Source: Closterium sp. NIES-65
Lineage: Eukaryota; Streptophyta; Zygnematophyceae; Desmidiales; Closteriaceae
Reading direction: 5' to 3'
DNA length: 64,000 nt
Assembly: GCA_948144175.1 (NCBI GenBank)
Contig: CANXME010000320.1
Span: forward strand, 516,501-580,500
In this document: piece by piece, positions 49,765 through 62,122 of the stretch
Position numbering within the stretch: the stretch's first letter is position 1
Layout of the letters: each line of letters begins with the position of its first letter
The notes under the pieces: generated by a model
Told to the model about the DNA's origin: nothing
Databases searched by the model: none
What the model saw: only the letters and a program-made list of their open reading frames with translations
Position numbers and translations under genes: made by a program

Positions 49765-49890
49765 TTATGGTAATGGTTGCGCTTCATGTGCCTCCACCCA
49801 GTGCTGGTGTTACCCGACCCCCAAACAAGCAGGTGCTTACATTTCCGACACGCACGTCAATCATCCACCATCTTGCCAAACATTCCCACT
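49765..49890 (-). pseudogene. hAT transposase: BED zinc finger segment
   Basis: On the minus strand the frame reads ACRKCKHLL, then HMKRNH, fitting a C-X2-C ... H-X4-H BED finger that binds DNA in hAT transposases. A TGA codon lies in frame just before it (minus strand, 49859-49857), which could be a mutation or lie in an intron. Confidence 0.65.
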
Positions 49891-49929
49891 AGTAACCCCA
49901 GGTAGGATTTTCCAGCCAAGTTCTCGACA

Positions 49930-51000
49930 AGAGGGTCCTTCGGTGTCACCTCCCTCGCACGCTTCGTCCTACGCCGAATGCCCCCAGACTGTCAACGGAA
50001 GTTGTGGTTGGCCCCGTCCTTGCTTGGGCGGAGCCGACTCCGTGGTCGGGTGTGTGGGAGATGCAGCCGACCGGCAGCAGAGGCCGATGCCGACTTCGGC
50101 GTGCAGGACGACGATCTGGTCGACCTGCACGGGGCCACTGCAGGGCCGCCGACTTTGGGGAGCCAGTGGCCGACTTCAACCTAGTGGTGGTCGACAAGGG
50201 GAGACGTCGACCTGGGAGGGGCGCTGGCTTTGGAGGGCGCCGAGTTCGGGTGGTCGACATGGCGAGGTCGACCTCGGAGGCGTCGACTTGGGGACGCCGA
50301 CTTCGGGCAGCCGACTTGCGGTGGTCGGCTGACAGCTGGGCTGGTCGACTTGGTTGCTGGTCGACGAGCATGGTTGAGTTGGCGTGGTCGAACAGAGGTG
50401 GTCGTTGATCGGGGTGGTCGACGGGTATGAGGACAAGCAGCTGGTCGACTTGGTTGCCCAGTCGACCAGGTTACCTGGGTGACATGGTTCTGCGGAGGCA
50501 CGCGACGGACGCCCGGGTGGTTCTGGCAAGGCCGACCTCGGTGGTGGTATCTCGAGGACGACGTGGAGGATCAGGTGCAGACGTGGGCTGTGGTCGGCGT
50601 GGTGATTGCGCTGTGCGAATGACGAGGCACAGTACGCCAACCAGCTGCGAGCACCTGCAAAGCGGGTGCGCTGCTAACCTATGGGTGCAACGCTGTCCAG
50701 CCGACTTACTGCAGTGTTGGTACACCGTGCACCTGCAGCGTTGGCAGACCGCGACATTGCACTGCTGGAGCGTGGTCGACCTTGTTGTGCTAGAACGCGG
50801 TCGACCGTGCTGCGCTGGCAGTTGACCAGCTTGCATGCTAGCGTCTGATGTAGTCGTTGTTGCCTTGCCATTGTGTACCATTGCTGTGAACTTTTGCAAG
50901 TGAAGCTCTTGCCAAATCTCCCTGTGAATGAGCAAGCAGTGAGAGCACAAGCAAATGACTGCGGATCGAACATAGTGATCACCCTCACACCTGTGCCTAG
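49930..51000 (-). repeat. GTCGAC-rich dispersed repeat, related to element J
   Basis: From about 50120 to 50830 the hexamer GTCGAC or GGTCGAC recurs at short, irregular spacing. The tail (about 50660-51000) aligns with about 63150-63480: both have a GTTGGCAG block, GCTGGCAGT(C/T)GACCAG, TGATGTAG, AACT(C/T)TTGC(C)-type blocks, and end near CGATCACC. It is probably an LTR-derived piece of the J family inserted upstream of the hAT gene. Reading frames through it are Val-Asp-His repeats with no domain. Confidence 0.65.
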
Positions 51001-52060
51001 CCCGTGGACTAGCTCTCGTTGTTTGAGTTATCTCTGCACCAACGTCCCTCCGCCACGACTGGTGCCACCAGCTCGCAACAGCGTCCCCAGCACGTGCGGC
51101 CCCTTCATCTACTAAGGCTGAAGCCTCCGCTCTACCGTCACCACCCCCCTGTGCAAATCTACTAACCCTCCCCCCACCTCGGACACCTCTTGAGGCCGAC
51201 GCGCCTCTCATCATGAACTGCACCTGCTGCTTTGCTTGAACGACCCTGCACCCAACCAGCCCGATCCTCTTCCTGGCCTCGTCCCCGTGCACTCCTTCCT
51301 CTGTGTCCTACCCTGGTTTCCCCGGCCCCCTACTCCTCCACCTCCTCATTCTCGCCAGCCGAGACACTCGCCGAATCTGTTGCTACAGCTGCCACCTCCT
51401 CTGCTGTAGGCACTTACGCACCGTCCACGTCTTGTTCAGCGGGCGCTTGGCCCGCAACCCATGGTTGAAGGGGAATTTTTACCCACCCAGACGCATTCCT
51501 CTCTGTAACCGCCGCAGCATCTGCCCCTCCTGACTCGACGACCGCCGGAGTAGCACAGCCGAGCGTGACGATGGCGTGCGCGTCGCAGTGTGCGCTATGG
51601 AGCCTGGTATGGAGGCTGCTAGCGCCTCTCGGTTGCGCTTTTTTTAGCACTGCCGTGCACGCACAAGAGCTAGCCTGGTGTGGGACCTTGCGTTCAACGT
51701 TTCCAAAGTTGTTGGAAATCGGGGAGGTGCCGCGGGGTGGCGGGAATTGGCTAATGACACACGTTTATGGCGCGCACCTATTAAATAACTACATTTCTAG
51801 CCGTAAACAGCCAATTAGGTGCTTCTTATAGCATTGCGCAAGCCACTAAAAAACCATGTTTGGCCACAAACCGCGTTTAAGTCTAAGCCATTATAGTAGC
51901 TAAGACATTATAGTAGTTGCTGCTAAGTGATGCTAGGTGGTAGGGAAAGCCTAACGAGTTACGAGAGAACAAGAAAGTTAGGGCTTGGCACACGAGGGTG
52001 GTTGGATCTGTGATGTGAAAGTGAAATGTCGACCTATTAAACTTGTAACCCTGCGCACAG
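51001..52060. other. Non-coding stretch between J-type repeat and element H
   Basis: Minus-strand frames between about 51100 and 51650 are Gly/Ala/Arg-rich and lack known domains; they could be the lost 5' end of the hAT gene, but I cannot show it. A short direct repeat CATTATAGTAG lies at 51889 and 51907. Confidence 0.4.
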
Positions 52061-52065
52061 CGCGT

Positions 52066-52984
52066 TGTCAAACTTATATGCTACTTATTGTGTAGGCTGT
52101 AGTGGGGTAGCCCATATGGGGTACAACCCAATTAGGGTTTCCTACATGTACCCATCCTGCTACTAGTTCATTCATTCCTGTTCGTTATTCTGACATGGTT
52201 TCAGAGCAGGTCCTAGCCTATGACCGTTTTTTTTTTTCGGGCCCACCATTACTTAGTGACAGACTGCAGTTACCGCGTTACCCTACGCCCTGCCCTGCGC
52301 TCCGCCGTCAGCTCGCGCCTTGCCCTGACCTGCCTTGCGTCACACTGCCCGTGTACGCCCAGCCCTGCGTTGCGCTGCCCCGCGCACGCCCTGGCCTGCC
52401 CCGCGTCGCGCTGCCTCGCGCATGCCCTGGCCTGCCCCACGTCGCGATGCCTCGCGCACGCCCTACCCTGCCCCGCATCGCGCTGCCCCGCGCACGCCCT
52501 GCCCTGCCTCGCGTCGCGCTGCATCGCGCACGTCCTGCCCTGCCCCACGTCGCGGTGCATCGCGCACGCCCTGCCCTGCCCCACGTCGCGCTGCTTCGCG
52601 CACGCCCTGCCCTGCCCCGTGCCCTGGTGCCCTGCGGGTCGCGCCCTGTTGCAGCCCGCGCATCGCGCTCTGCTGCCCAGCGCGTCGTGCTCTACCGCCT
52701 GCCCGTTAGGCCCGCCGCGGGCCCTCCCTTCGCGCCGTCGTGCCTGATCGTTACGCCCACTGCCGCGCCCGCCCGTTAGGCCCACCATGGGCCCTGCCTT
52801 CGCGCCGCCGCGCCTACCATTAGGCCCGTCACGGGCCTGCCCGTTCGCCCCTCCCGCACCTGTCCGCTACGCCCGCCGCGGGTCCACCCCTTGCGCCCGC
52901 CGTGCCTGCGTTTTGCGCCCGCCGCGGGCCTGCACTCGCTGCCCAGCGCCGCCCTGCCCGTGCGCGCTGCTGCACGTGCCTCAA
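52066..52984 (+). mobile_element. Copia remnant H: 5' LTR, primer site and leader
   Basis: A 130-bp LTR (52066-52195, TGTCAAACTTAT to TTCTGACA) is followed directly by the primer site TGGTTTCAGAGC (52196-52207). A GC-rich leader of GCCCTGCCCTGCCCCGCGTCG-type units follows to about 52980. It is preceded by CGCGT. The leader stops against a minus-strand piece of a J-type element, so this is only the 5' end of a Copia element of the A/E/G group. Confidence 0.85.
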
Positions 52985-53412
52985 GATTCACTGTAGCTGC
53001 TACCGCTGCTGCTGGGTTATGTTTCGATGTCGCCGCTGCTGCTGCTGACGTCGCTGCCGCATTCGCCGCTGCGTTCGCTGCTGCTATGGCGGCTGCCGAC
53101 TGGTTCGCGAGAAGCTCCTCTATTCGCTGGAGTGCGGCTCGCGTCTGGTCCAGGCCGGTGTGTAACTCCGTAATTTTCCGTACGGAATTATCACCGTTTT
53201 CCTCCATTTGGCGATTTATAAGAAGATTTGCGACGAAAATATATGAATTTTAGGCGCTGGTCATCTTACTGTGAGTCGAGTTGACTGCAGAAATGACGAG
53301 GGCTGATTCTGTAGGTCGCGTTATTCTCCCTTAGTCGAAATTCGCGTCTGATCTCGGCCGTTGAGAAGAAATTCGATCCGACGCACCAAATTCCAACTCT
53401 TTTTGGGCGAAA
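52985..53412 (-). mobile_element. J-type LTR element fragment (start of gag and leader)
   Basis: On the minus strand a frame starts at 53207 (MEENGDNSVRK), followed by an ELHTGLDQTRAALQRIEELL coiled-coil-like helix and an Ala-rich run. This resembles the N-terminus of an LTR-element Gag. Upstream, 53317-53412 matches 61816-61910, the leader of element J, at about 95% identity. The gag part is cut off at about 52985 by element H. Confidence 0.65.
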
Positions 53413-54783
53413 GTAGCAGCAGCAGCAGCAGCAGCAAGAGAGAGTAGAGGAGGAGTCACAGCCGCAGCAAGAGAGGGTCGAGGAGGTGTCATGGCCACAC
53501 CAGGAGAGGGTAGAGCAGGAGTCCCGCCCGCAGCAGCAGGTGCAGTTACAGACACACCAGGAGAGAGTAGAGGAGCAGTCCCGGCCGCACCAGGAGAGGG
53601 TAGAGCAGGAGTCCCACCCGCAGCAACAGGTATAGTTACAGACCCAGCAGGAGAGAGTAGCGGAGCAGTTACGGCCGCAGCAGGAGAGGGTAGCGCAGGA
53701 TTCCCACCCGCAGCAACAAGTAGAGTTACAGACCCAGCAGGAGAGAGTAGAGGAGGAGTCACGGCCGCAGCAGGAGAGGGTAGTGCAGGAGTCCCAGTTG
53801 CAGCAGCGGGTGCAGCTGCAGTCGAAGCAGGAGAGGGCAGAGGCGGAGCAACAGGTGCAGTAGCAGGGGCCGGTACCGTCGCAGCAGACGCCAGAGGAGG
53901 CGGAGCAGCAGCGACTGCGACTACGCGACCTCCCCGACCCCTACCATCCCCTCCTGTTCCCCCTTTTGAGTCCCTTTCCTCGTCCCAGTGGACTCGTCGT
54001 TCTCCCCTCAGTCGTGCTGTGTCCCCAGAGCGTCGTCGTTCCCGTTACCGTGCAAACGGTCCGTTCCACCTTGTTCTTCGCTCTCGTGTTCCACCTTCAC
54101 CTGTCCTTCCACAGCCGCCTGAGTCATCCCTCACTGTGCTTCATGACCCGTTGTCCGACTACCTCCGTGCCTCCCGTCCTGTCGTCTCCCGTGTTTTGTC
54201 CGCGTTTGTGGCTCACCCGACTGCACCCCTATCGTCTGTCTCAGCTCTTGTTACCACTGTCGCTGGCTTTGCCTCTTCTCACCGCCTTGACTATGCCGCT
54301 CACGTGGTGAGTGGCCCTGCTCATTCTCCGTTCTCTGGGGGTGCTCCTCTCTTTCCCTTGGAGGTCCTCGAGGAGAGGCACTTCGAGCTTGGTTTCCTTG
54401 CGGCAGTTGTTCCTCATCTCTGCGCCATGCTACTTGCCCCTGAGGGAGATCCAGACGCCCTTGACATCCCGATACCTCGCACTCATGCCGAGGCGGTCTC
54501 GGGACTCTAGGCTTCGTACTGGATAGTAGCTGAGGAGGCAAAGATGGCATCTTATAGGTCCACAGGCACTTATGTCGACGCAGTCCCACCACCTGGGACG
54601 AACGTCGTCAGTGGCCGATGGCTCTACAAGGTGAAGCGGCCGCCTGGATCACCACCTGTGTTCAAGGCGCGCTATGTGGCGAGAGGCTTCAGTCAGCGAG
54701 AGGGGGTGGACTTCTTCCAGACCTTCACTCCCACCCCGAAGATGAGTACTCTTCGGGTGTTGCTGCATATTGCAGCACAGCGC
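53413..54783 (+). mobile_element. Copia fragment (integrase-RT linker and start of RT)
   Basis: A plus-strand piece encoding a repetitive linker (AGEGRAGVPPAA-type repeats, about 53.5-53.85 kb), the conserved region before RT, and the first part of RT (KRPPGSPPVFKARYVARGFS near 54.65 kb). It ends abruptly at the left LTR of element I. Gag, protease and integrase are absent. It is broken in a few places. It may be the other side of element H or a separate copy. Confidence 0.85.
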
Positions 54784-54911
54784 TGTCAGAAACAAGAAGT
54801 GATTGAACTATGAAACATTGGAGTACAAGTATGAAACCCTAGAGTTGTATACCCCTTAAAGGCTAACCCACTCTAGCCTACACAGCAATAACACATATAT
54901 AATGTTTGACA
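54784..54911 (-). repeat. 3' LTR of element I
   Basis: 128 bp, TGTCAGAAACAAG to GTTTGACA, next to the polypurine tract CACCCCCATAG on its right. Confidence 0.93.
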
Positions 54912-57900
54912 CACCCCCATAGGCAAAGTGGGGGAGAGCAAGGGGTCACAAGACCAGTCAAGAAAGGCAAACAAGCTCAGAGTGGATCACAATGTCACCA
55001 CACACTCTGAGCACAAGCAAAGGGCCACAGGGCCAGTTCACATGCAGAGGCATATATGCAACACAAATAGCAAGGTGATCTCAACCTAGCAAAGCAAACA
55101 GGCAGGTGTACATATATAGAGATCACAGTACAGGCAAAGCCTACAGCAAGTGAGGAAAAGTGGGCACCAGCCCCAGCATAGTGCAGAAGCGCTGATGATC
55201 ACCAGACTGAAGTGCCTTGGTGAATATATCAGCAGTGTTCGCCTGAGTGGCCACGTAACGCAGACGAAGCTGACCGCGCTGCTGCAGCTCTCGAGCCAGG
55301 AAGTAACGGAGAGCGATGTGCTTCGTTCTGTGCTCCAGTCTGTGCTCCTCACACAAGGCAATGGCAGCCTTGTTGTCGACGTACAGCACTGGAGGAGAAC
55401 TAGGCCGCTCTCCCAATTCGGTCAGCAGGTAGGTCAGCCACCGTAGCTCCTGTGCAGCCATGGCTGTGGCGTAGATCTCAGCCTCACAACTGGAGCTGAG
55501 AACAGAAGACGAGCGAGAAGAACGCCAAGAAACTGAACCAGAGGCAAGGCTGAAGGTATAACCCTATGACGACCGCTGAGTAGCCTGGTCGTCAACCCAA
55601 GAAGCGTCTGAGTGCCCAGTGAGAACAACTGAGCTCCCTCCTCCAAGCACGAGCCCCATGCCCGATGTACTGCACAAGTAGCGCAATACCCTCTTTGCAG
55701 CATCCCAGTGCACCTTTCGGTGCCTGCCAGGAGCCACGTAGCGGGCCAGAAGGCCAAGAGGGTATGCTAGGTCAGGACGAGTGCAAGTCATCAGGTACAT
55801 GAGGCAACCAACTAGCTCTGGGTAAGGACCACTCGGCTCTACGGACTCATCCGAAGGCAGAGCTGAGAGCAAGTGACCTATAGCAAGAGGAGTGGCCTGT
55901 GCTGAGGACCAGGTGAAGCCGAAGCGCTGAAGGACCTGCTGCACCATGTGTGACTGAGTCAGTGTGATGGTGCGGCGTGCTCTGTCGCGGATGATCTGCA
56001 AGCCAAGGTAGCTGCACAGTTCACCCAGGTCTGTGCACGTGTGTCTCTTCTGCAGCTCAGACTTCACGTGGGCAAGAGCCTCAGTGTCAACAGTGGCAAA
56101 GACCAAGTCGTCGACGTACACGAGGATGTAGAACGGCGGCAGCGAAGTGTCGGTGCGCAGAAACAGTGACAGGTCAGCAGTAGAGGGCGCGAACCCAAGT
56201 GCCGCAAGAGTAGTCTTCAGTGTGTCGTGCCACTCACGTGGCGCTTGTCGCAGACCATAGACCAGCCGCCGGAGGCTCCACTGGGTACCAGGAGGAAACG
56301 ACCCAGTGAAGCCAGGAGGGCGGCGCAGCCAGATCTCCTCGTGCAGGCTACCCTGCAAGAAAGCTCTGCTGAAATCAAGAGAGTGAAGCTCGTAGTCACG
56401 CTGAGCAGCAACGTGCAGTAGCACCCGAAGAGTGGTCACCTTCGGGGTGGGGGAGAAGGTCTGAAAGAAGTCTACTCCCTCTCGCTGACTGAAGCCACGA
56501 GCAACGTAACGAGCCTTGAAGACAGGCGGAGAACCCGGCGGCCGCTTCACCCTGAAAATCCACCTGCCACTGACGATGTTCGCCCCAGGAGGAGGAACCT
56601 CGTCGATGTAAGTGCCAGTGGACTTCCAGGATGCCATCTCTGCGTCCATGGCTGACTGCCACTGAGAGGAGTACTCACCCGCGATCGCCTCAGCGTAAGA
56701 GCGCGGGGTCGAGATGTCTGGAGCATCCGGGTCTCCCAAAGGGGCAATCAGCATGGAAACGAGATGAGGCGCAGCGGCTGCAAGATACTCAAGGTCCTCC
56801 TGCCTGTCCTCAAGGACGTCCGTGCCTAGAGCACACTCACCCCCGACGGACGGAGGACAGACAGACTCAGACTCAGCAACAAGACTCGCAGCGTAGTCTA
56901 GACGATAGTGAGCAGCAAAGTCAACAAGCTCAGCAACTAGGGCAGACGCAGCAGCAGACTCAAAGGAAGGGTCAGTGTCAGCAGTGGCCAGGAGACGCGT
57001 GACAGTAGGACTGGCAGCACGAAGAGAGTCAGACTACGGGTCAGCAAGGACAGGAAGAGAGGACTCAGGAGGAGACGGCAGAGGGACACGCTGTGGAGTA
57101 GTGGAAGGACGCAGAGTCATAAAGTGTGTGCCAGGCACAGGTGGAGGATGCTCACGCTGACCACGGCGACCAGTGCGAGCAGCATGAACAGGTGACACAT
57201 GACAAGACACAGGCGACACAGGACGAGACTCAGGCTCACGACGCTCTGTAAGACTGCCTGTCGGACCAGTGTAGGGAGAAGGACCAGGAAGTGGCGAGGC
57301 AGGAGGGAGCTGGGACTGCGACTGGATAGGCGGAGGACACTCTAAGGAGGGAGGACGACAAGGAGGAGGCGGCTGACCAAGAACCTGCTGAAGGAGCGGA
57401 CGAAGTACAGCCGCGGCCGTGAAGTGCCCCCAGAAGCAGCAGAGACAGCACCAGAACCTCCAACCGAACCAGCACCTGCAGCACCTCCGGCAGCTCCAGA
57501 GCCTCCACCAGCACCGGCAGCACCTCCAGCAACTCCAGAACCTCCAGCAGCACCAGCAGCACCTCCAGGACCTCCAGCAGCACCAGCAGCACCTCCAGCA
57601 GCACCAGCACCAGCAGTACCTCCAGCAGCAGGGCCTCCAGCTGGCGGTACCTCAACACCAGGAGCTCCACTCCTGAGGCTGCATCGCCGAGCGTACCACT
57701 CACGTAGCCGCTGAGGGGAGGGAGGCTCTGGCTGCAGGACTGCACCTGTGAGGCCACCAGCCCCGACTCCAGCAGACCCCCCAGCTCCAGTAGCCCCACG
57801 ACGGAGGCTGTAGCGCTGGGAGTACCACTCACGCAGCTGCTGTAGAGAGGGAGCGCCACCAGGCTCAGCACCCCCAGTCTTTGCATCCCCAGTCTCAGCA

Positions 57901-60900
57901 CCCCCAGGCTCAGCACCCCCAGCCACAGCACCTCCAGGCTCAGCACCCAAAGTCTCCGCACCCCCTGACTCAGCACCCCCAGTCTCAGTTCCCCCAGACC
58001 CAGCACCACCAGGCTCAGCATGCTCAGTACCTCGCGCAGGACCAGAGTCAACAGCTACCTCGACAGGCTCGACCGGGTCTACCTGGGAAACATCTGAGGG
58101 AGCAGCACCCTGGGGAGGGAGGGGGTCTACCGACAGGACACCTGGGGTGAGGAAGAGCGGCGGGGGGGGGGAGCGGGGCAGTGCGGTAGGGGAAGAGACG
58201 GTAAAAGGGTACCGACTCGTCAAAGGTGACGTCCTGAGAGGCGAAGACACGGCGCGAGGTGGGGTGGTAAAACCGCCAGCCAGGCGCGTCAGGGACAAAG
58301 CCAAGGAAGACACAGGGAACCGCACGGGAGGAGAGTTTGTCCGCGGATGTATCGCGGACAAAGGCTCGACATCCCCAGACTCGGAACACCGACGCGTCGC
58401 CAACCTACCCCGTCGAACGCAGGGTAGGCGAGGTCTCCGGAACGGAGACACGGGGCCAGAGGTTGAGCTGATGCGAGGCGTACTGCACTGCAAATGGCCA
58501 TAGGAAATGGGGGGCAGCCGCATGGATCATGGAGGTACGAGCGACCTCCATGACAAGACCAATGCGGCGCTCAGCAACCCCATTCTGCTGTGGAGAGGGC
58601 GGGAGAGTGAACGTCTGGCGGATGCCGTGCTCCGCACAGTAGGCTGCCAGGAGGTCAGAGGAAAACTCGCCACCTCTGTCAGAGTGCAGACGTAGGACAG
58701 GAAAGTCCGACTGGAACCGCTGGTGGAGCTGGTGACGAGCAGCGCGGATCCAGAGGTTCAAGACATCAGGGACCTCACCCTTGGTACGCAAGGGGAAGAC
58801 CGTGGTGTAGCGCGTGTAGTCGTCGACGACCAGCATAAAGTACCGCTCGTGGCCCTATCCCCGGACGCGGGCGGGGCCCCACACGTCCAGGTGGAGAGTC
58901 TGCAGGGGAGCCTCTGTGGGAGGGAACGAGGAGGAGTGAGGAGCGGCGCGCTGCCGCCCCTCAACATAGGGAAGACAGGGAGGAGCAGGTGAGGGTGGCA
59001 GGGGAGGGAGAACTCTGGGAAGACCAGAGACAAGGTACCTGGAGTGCATGCTGCGAAGGAGCTGCACTGACGGGTGACCAAGGCGGTGGTGCTAGAGGAC
59101 AGTCCTGTGCGACAGGGAGCGACACGAGTAGGGGGCCGATAGCTGACATGACGCAGACGCCGACGCAGCTACCTGAGGGGACTCAGTGATCAGTGTGTAC
59201 AAGTCCGATCCCGGTTGCCGAGTGAAGGTAGCCAGGTGACGACCCGTTCGGGCACACGTGCAGTGCGTCACACGCTCATAGGCCGGGGTGAACTGGTGAA
59301 CACCCGCGTCTTGGAGCGCGGAACCCGCCACCAAGTTCGTTGAGAACGAGGGGAGGTAGAGGCCCGACAGCGTGCCAGACTGGACAGCAGGACAAGGGAG
59401 GGCAGTGGTGGAGGTCACAAGGACCGGACCCCCTGAGGGGTCAGCCAGGGAGACATCAACCTGTCTAGGAAGCTGCTCTAGGGCAGTGCGGTCACGAAAG
59501 AAACAGCGGGAAGCACCTGAGTCTAGTGTGAAAGTGTGCAGTGCCTCAGTAGGTGCGGTACCAGTAGACGCAGACGCACTAGCACCTAGGGCAGCAGCCT
59601 CACCAGGACCTGGAGCAGCAGACGCACTAGCACCTAGAGCTGCAGCCTGGGTCGGGCGGTACACTCAGGTAACAGTCACCCTCAACACTATTAGTCAATG
59701 CATACATAGCAGCAAGGATAGCATCATAATCAAGAGCAAAGATATCAATCCCCTTCTTAAGCAGATCAGCCCAGCGGGGCAGCTTAGAGGCGTCAGGGAA
59801 CTGCTCGCGCCAGGCGTCATCGAGGCGAAAGAAACAGCGTTGCGCCGTGTGAAATTTCCCACAAGTCTGGCCAGTGCGGTCACCTGTGCGGATGACGTAC
59901 GGGCAGGTACCTCCACCCCCAGACCCCCCATGCTGAGAGTACCACTCACGGAGCTGCTGGGGTGAGGGAGTCTCGCCGGGACGCTGCTGCTGCTGCCTCT
60001 GGCCACCGCCGAACCCCCCACGTTGCACCGCTCCACCGCGCCCGCCACCCGCTCCACCGCCGCCACCACTGCCACCACCGCCCCCACCACCCCCACCACC
60101 TCCGCCGCCACTGCCCCCTGTGCCGCCACTGATCCCCCCACCACCCGCGCCACTCCCACCTCCGCCACCACCCCCGCCTCCCCCACCCCCTCCACCGCCG
60201 CCGCCCCCGCCTCCACCTCCACCACCCCTGCCCCCCTTGCCCCAGCCGCCCTTGTGCCTCCCACTAGGAGCAGACGCGACCCCGACCCCCTCAGCTCCGA
60301 GGTAGTCGACAGTAGCAGCAGATGCAATGGAGGGGAGGAGGGGGGAGGGGGACCACCCCTCAAAGAAGGGGGTGCGGGGGTCACCACGAGAGGCACCTAC
60401 AGCTACAATGATCTTCTCAGCTGCAAGGAGTTCCTTCTCGAGGAGGTCGACAGTGAGGTCAGTGGGGGAGAGGGCGAGAAACTGGTCCCTGACTGTGTGA
60501 AGGGAGTCAGGGAGGCGGGTGACAAGGTGGTACAGTGTGAGGTACATCGGGGGGGGGGGGGGGGGGTTCTTGGCGAGGAAATCTGGGGGGAGCGCGGCAC
60601 GGTAGCGGAGGTCATTGATACGGAGGTGGGTGATGAGGTCAGCTACAGTGGCAAAGGCGGACAGGTCGGGGAAGAGGTAGGGCAGTGAGAGACGGCCTAT
60701 AGCAGCAGTGGCAGGGGAGGAGTAGCGCGCGACTACTGCGTTGTACAGCTCCTTAGCGGTCTTATGCTGGCCGAAGTGCCCGAGCTCATCTAACGGCAGG
60801 TGGCTGCGAACGGCTAGGCGGGCGTGAGCATCACGGGTCTGCCACTGGGAGCGAGCAGTACTGTCAGCAGTAGCGGGAGGTGCGGGAGCAGTGCCTGACG

Positions 60901-61089
60901 TGTGGTCATACAGGGAGACATCGTCCTTGGCAGTGATCTGGAGGAACAGGTGGAGGTCATCTAACCAAACTTAAAACTTAATCGGGCGGCCCTCAGCGTC
61001 AAAGGTGAGAATAGAGGGAGTGGCCATAGTGGCAGCATTAGCAGTAGGAACAGTAGCACTAGTAGCAGTAGTAGTAGCAGTTGCAGCTG

Positions 61090-61674
61090 AAGCAGTAGTA
61101 CGTCAGGAACAGGAACAGGATTTGCTGCAGGTGGGGCACAGTAGGGCGATGCGGCTCAGGTCGGGCGGCGCGGCTCGGTTCGGGCGGCGCGGCTCGGTTC
61201 GGGCGGCGCGGCTCGGCTCGGGCTGGGCTACGCGGAGGTGCACGACGAGGGGCGTGCGCGTGGGCGGCTGTAGCGGGCGGGCCGCGGCTGTGCGTGGGCC
61301 TGACTAGCGCGCGGGCGGCGGCCTAGAGGAGCGTTGCGGCGGCCTACGGGCAGGGCTGCGACGCTCTGGGCGCGCTGGCTGCGACCTGCGGGCGGGCGGC
61401 TGAGGGTCGCGCGTCGGCCTAGGGGCGAGCGGGGCCTACGGGCGACGGCCTGCTGGGGCTCGCGAGAAAAAAAATCGGGCCGCCCTAGGTGGCGGTTTTC
61501 CTACGCGCGCTAAAACGGCGGGGACGCGCTCGGGCTGCTAGCGGGCTGCACACGGGCAGCGTGAGAGGAGAGCGCACGAAGGCGCACTAGGGGAGAGGCG
61601 CACGAGGGCGCTAAAAAAAGGGGCGCACGAGGGCACCTCTAGCGGAACGGTGGGCCCTTAGGTCTAGAACCTAA
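61090..61674 (-). repeat. GC-rich leader of element I
   Basis: Imperfect GGGCGGCGCGGCTCGGTTC-type repeats occur near 61155-61215, followed by irregular GC-rich sequence up to the primer site. It is less regular than the leaders of C, D and G. Confidence 0.7.
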
Positions 61675-61687
61675 GCTCTTAATACCA

Positions 61688-61815
61688 TGTCAGAAACAAG
61701 AAGTGATTGAACTATGAAACATTGGAGTACAAGTATGAAACCCTAGAGTTGTGTACCCCTTAAAGCCTAACCCACTATAGCCTACAAAGCAATAACACAT
61801 ATATAACGTTTTACA
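61688..61815 (-). repeat. 5' LTR of element I
   Basis: 128 bp, about 95% identical to the left copy; its outer end abuts CGCGTTATTCTCCC of the J leader. Confidence 0.93.
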
Positions 61816-62122
61816 CGCGTTATTCTCCCTTAGTCAAAATTCGCGTGTGATCTCGGCCGTTGAGAAGAAATTCGATCTGACGCTCCAAATTCCAACCTTT
61901 TTGGGCGAAATTCTCGAGGCCGTTGAGATTCGAATCGATCCGACGGTCGAAATTCCAACTTTTTCGCCACTGGATCTGAGGAGTGTTCGAAAACCGGTTC
62001 GAGGGGGACGTTAGAAAATAGCGCGGAACTGGTTTACGTACCCGAAATCGGCGCTTTCCGTCGTCGCCCCCGCGGTTTTAAAAGCTAGGTTTAAGCGGTC
62101 GAAAAACTTCGCTTGCAAACAG

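Larger units (their letters stand above)
39838..49890 (-). pseudogene. hAT-superfamily transposase gene, split by Copia element G
   Basis: A minus-strand hAT DNA-transposon gene in the expected order from right to left. It has a BED-type zinc finger (49765-49890), an N-terminal region with DGDLPFCLVD (about 49440-49550), a YQLARDMQAY segment (about 49200), and the catalytic block with IWTSEN, then HLWQ, then TTDNAENN. Then follow TRWGSTYDMI (about 40960), ELKEFLEPFNTITKAAEG (about 40600) and the C-terminal dimerisation domain (about 39840-40010). Splice-like sites are visible. Element G sits inside the catalytic exon at target site ATCCT, and stops occur near 49857 and 39993, so the gene is presumably dead. 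hAT enzymes cut and paste DNA with 8-bp target duplications. Without G the gene spans about 2.6 kb. Confidence 0.88.
54784..61815 (-). mobile_element. Copia element I, decayed
   Basis: A full-length minus-strand Ty1/copia element. LTRs 54784-54911 and 61688-61815 (128 bp) differ at about 6 positions. In element order from the right: primer site (61687-61675), GC-rich leader, gag (about 61.03-59.75 kb, Gly-rich tract and CX13CX3HX4C knuckle), protease about 59.5 kb, integrase about 59.1-58.3 kb, repetitive linker about 58.0-57.0 kb, RT about 56.75-55.9 kb, RNase H about 55.75-55.15 kb. It is broken many times (roughly six or more). The flanking 5-mers do not match (AGCGC left, CGCGT right), so the locus has been rearranged since insertion. 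Confidence 0.93.

Noticed and set aside
50471-51292. 273-codon minus-strand frame as an hAT N-terminus
   Set aside because: It runs through the GTCGAC-rich repeat shared with 62.8-63.5 kb and shows no BED finger; the finger lies at 49765-49890.
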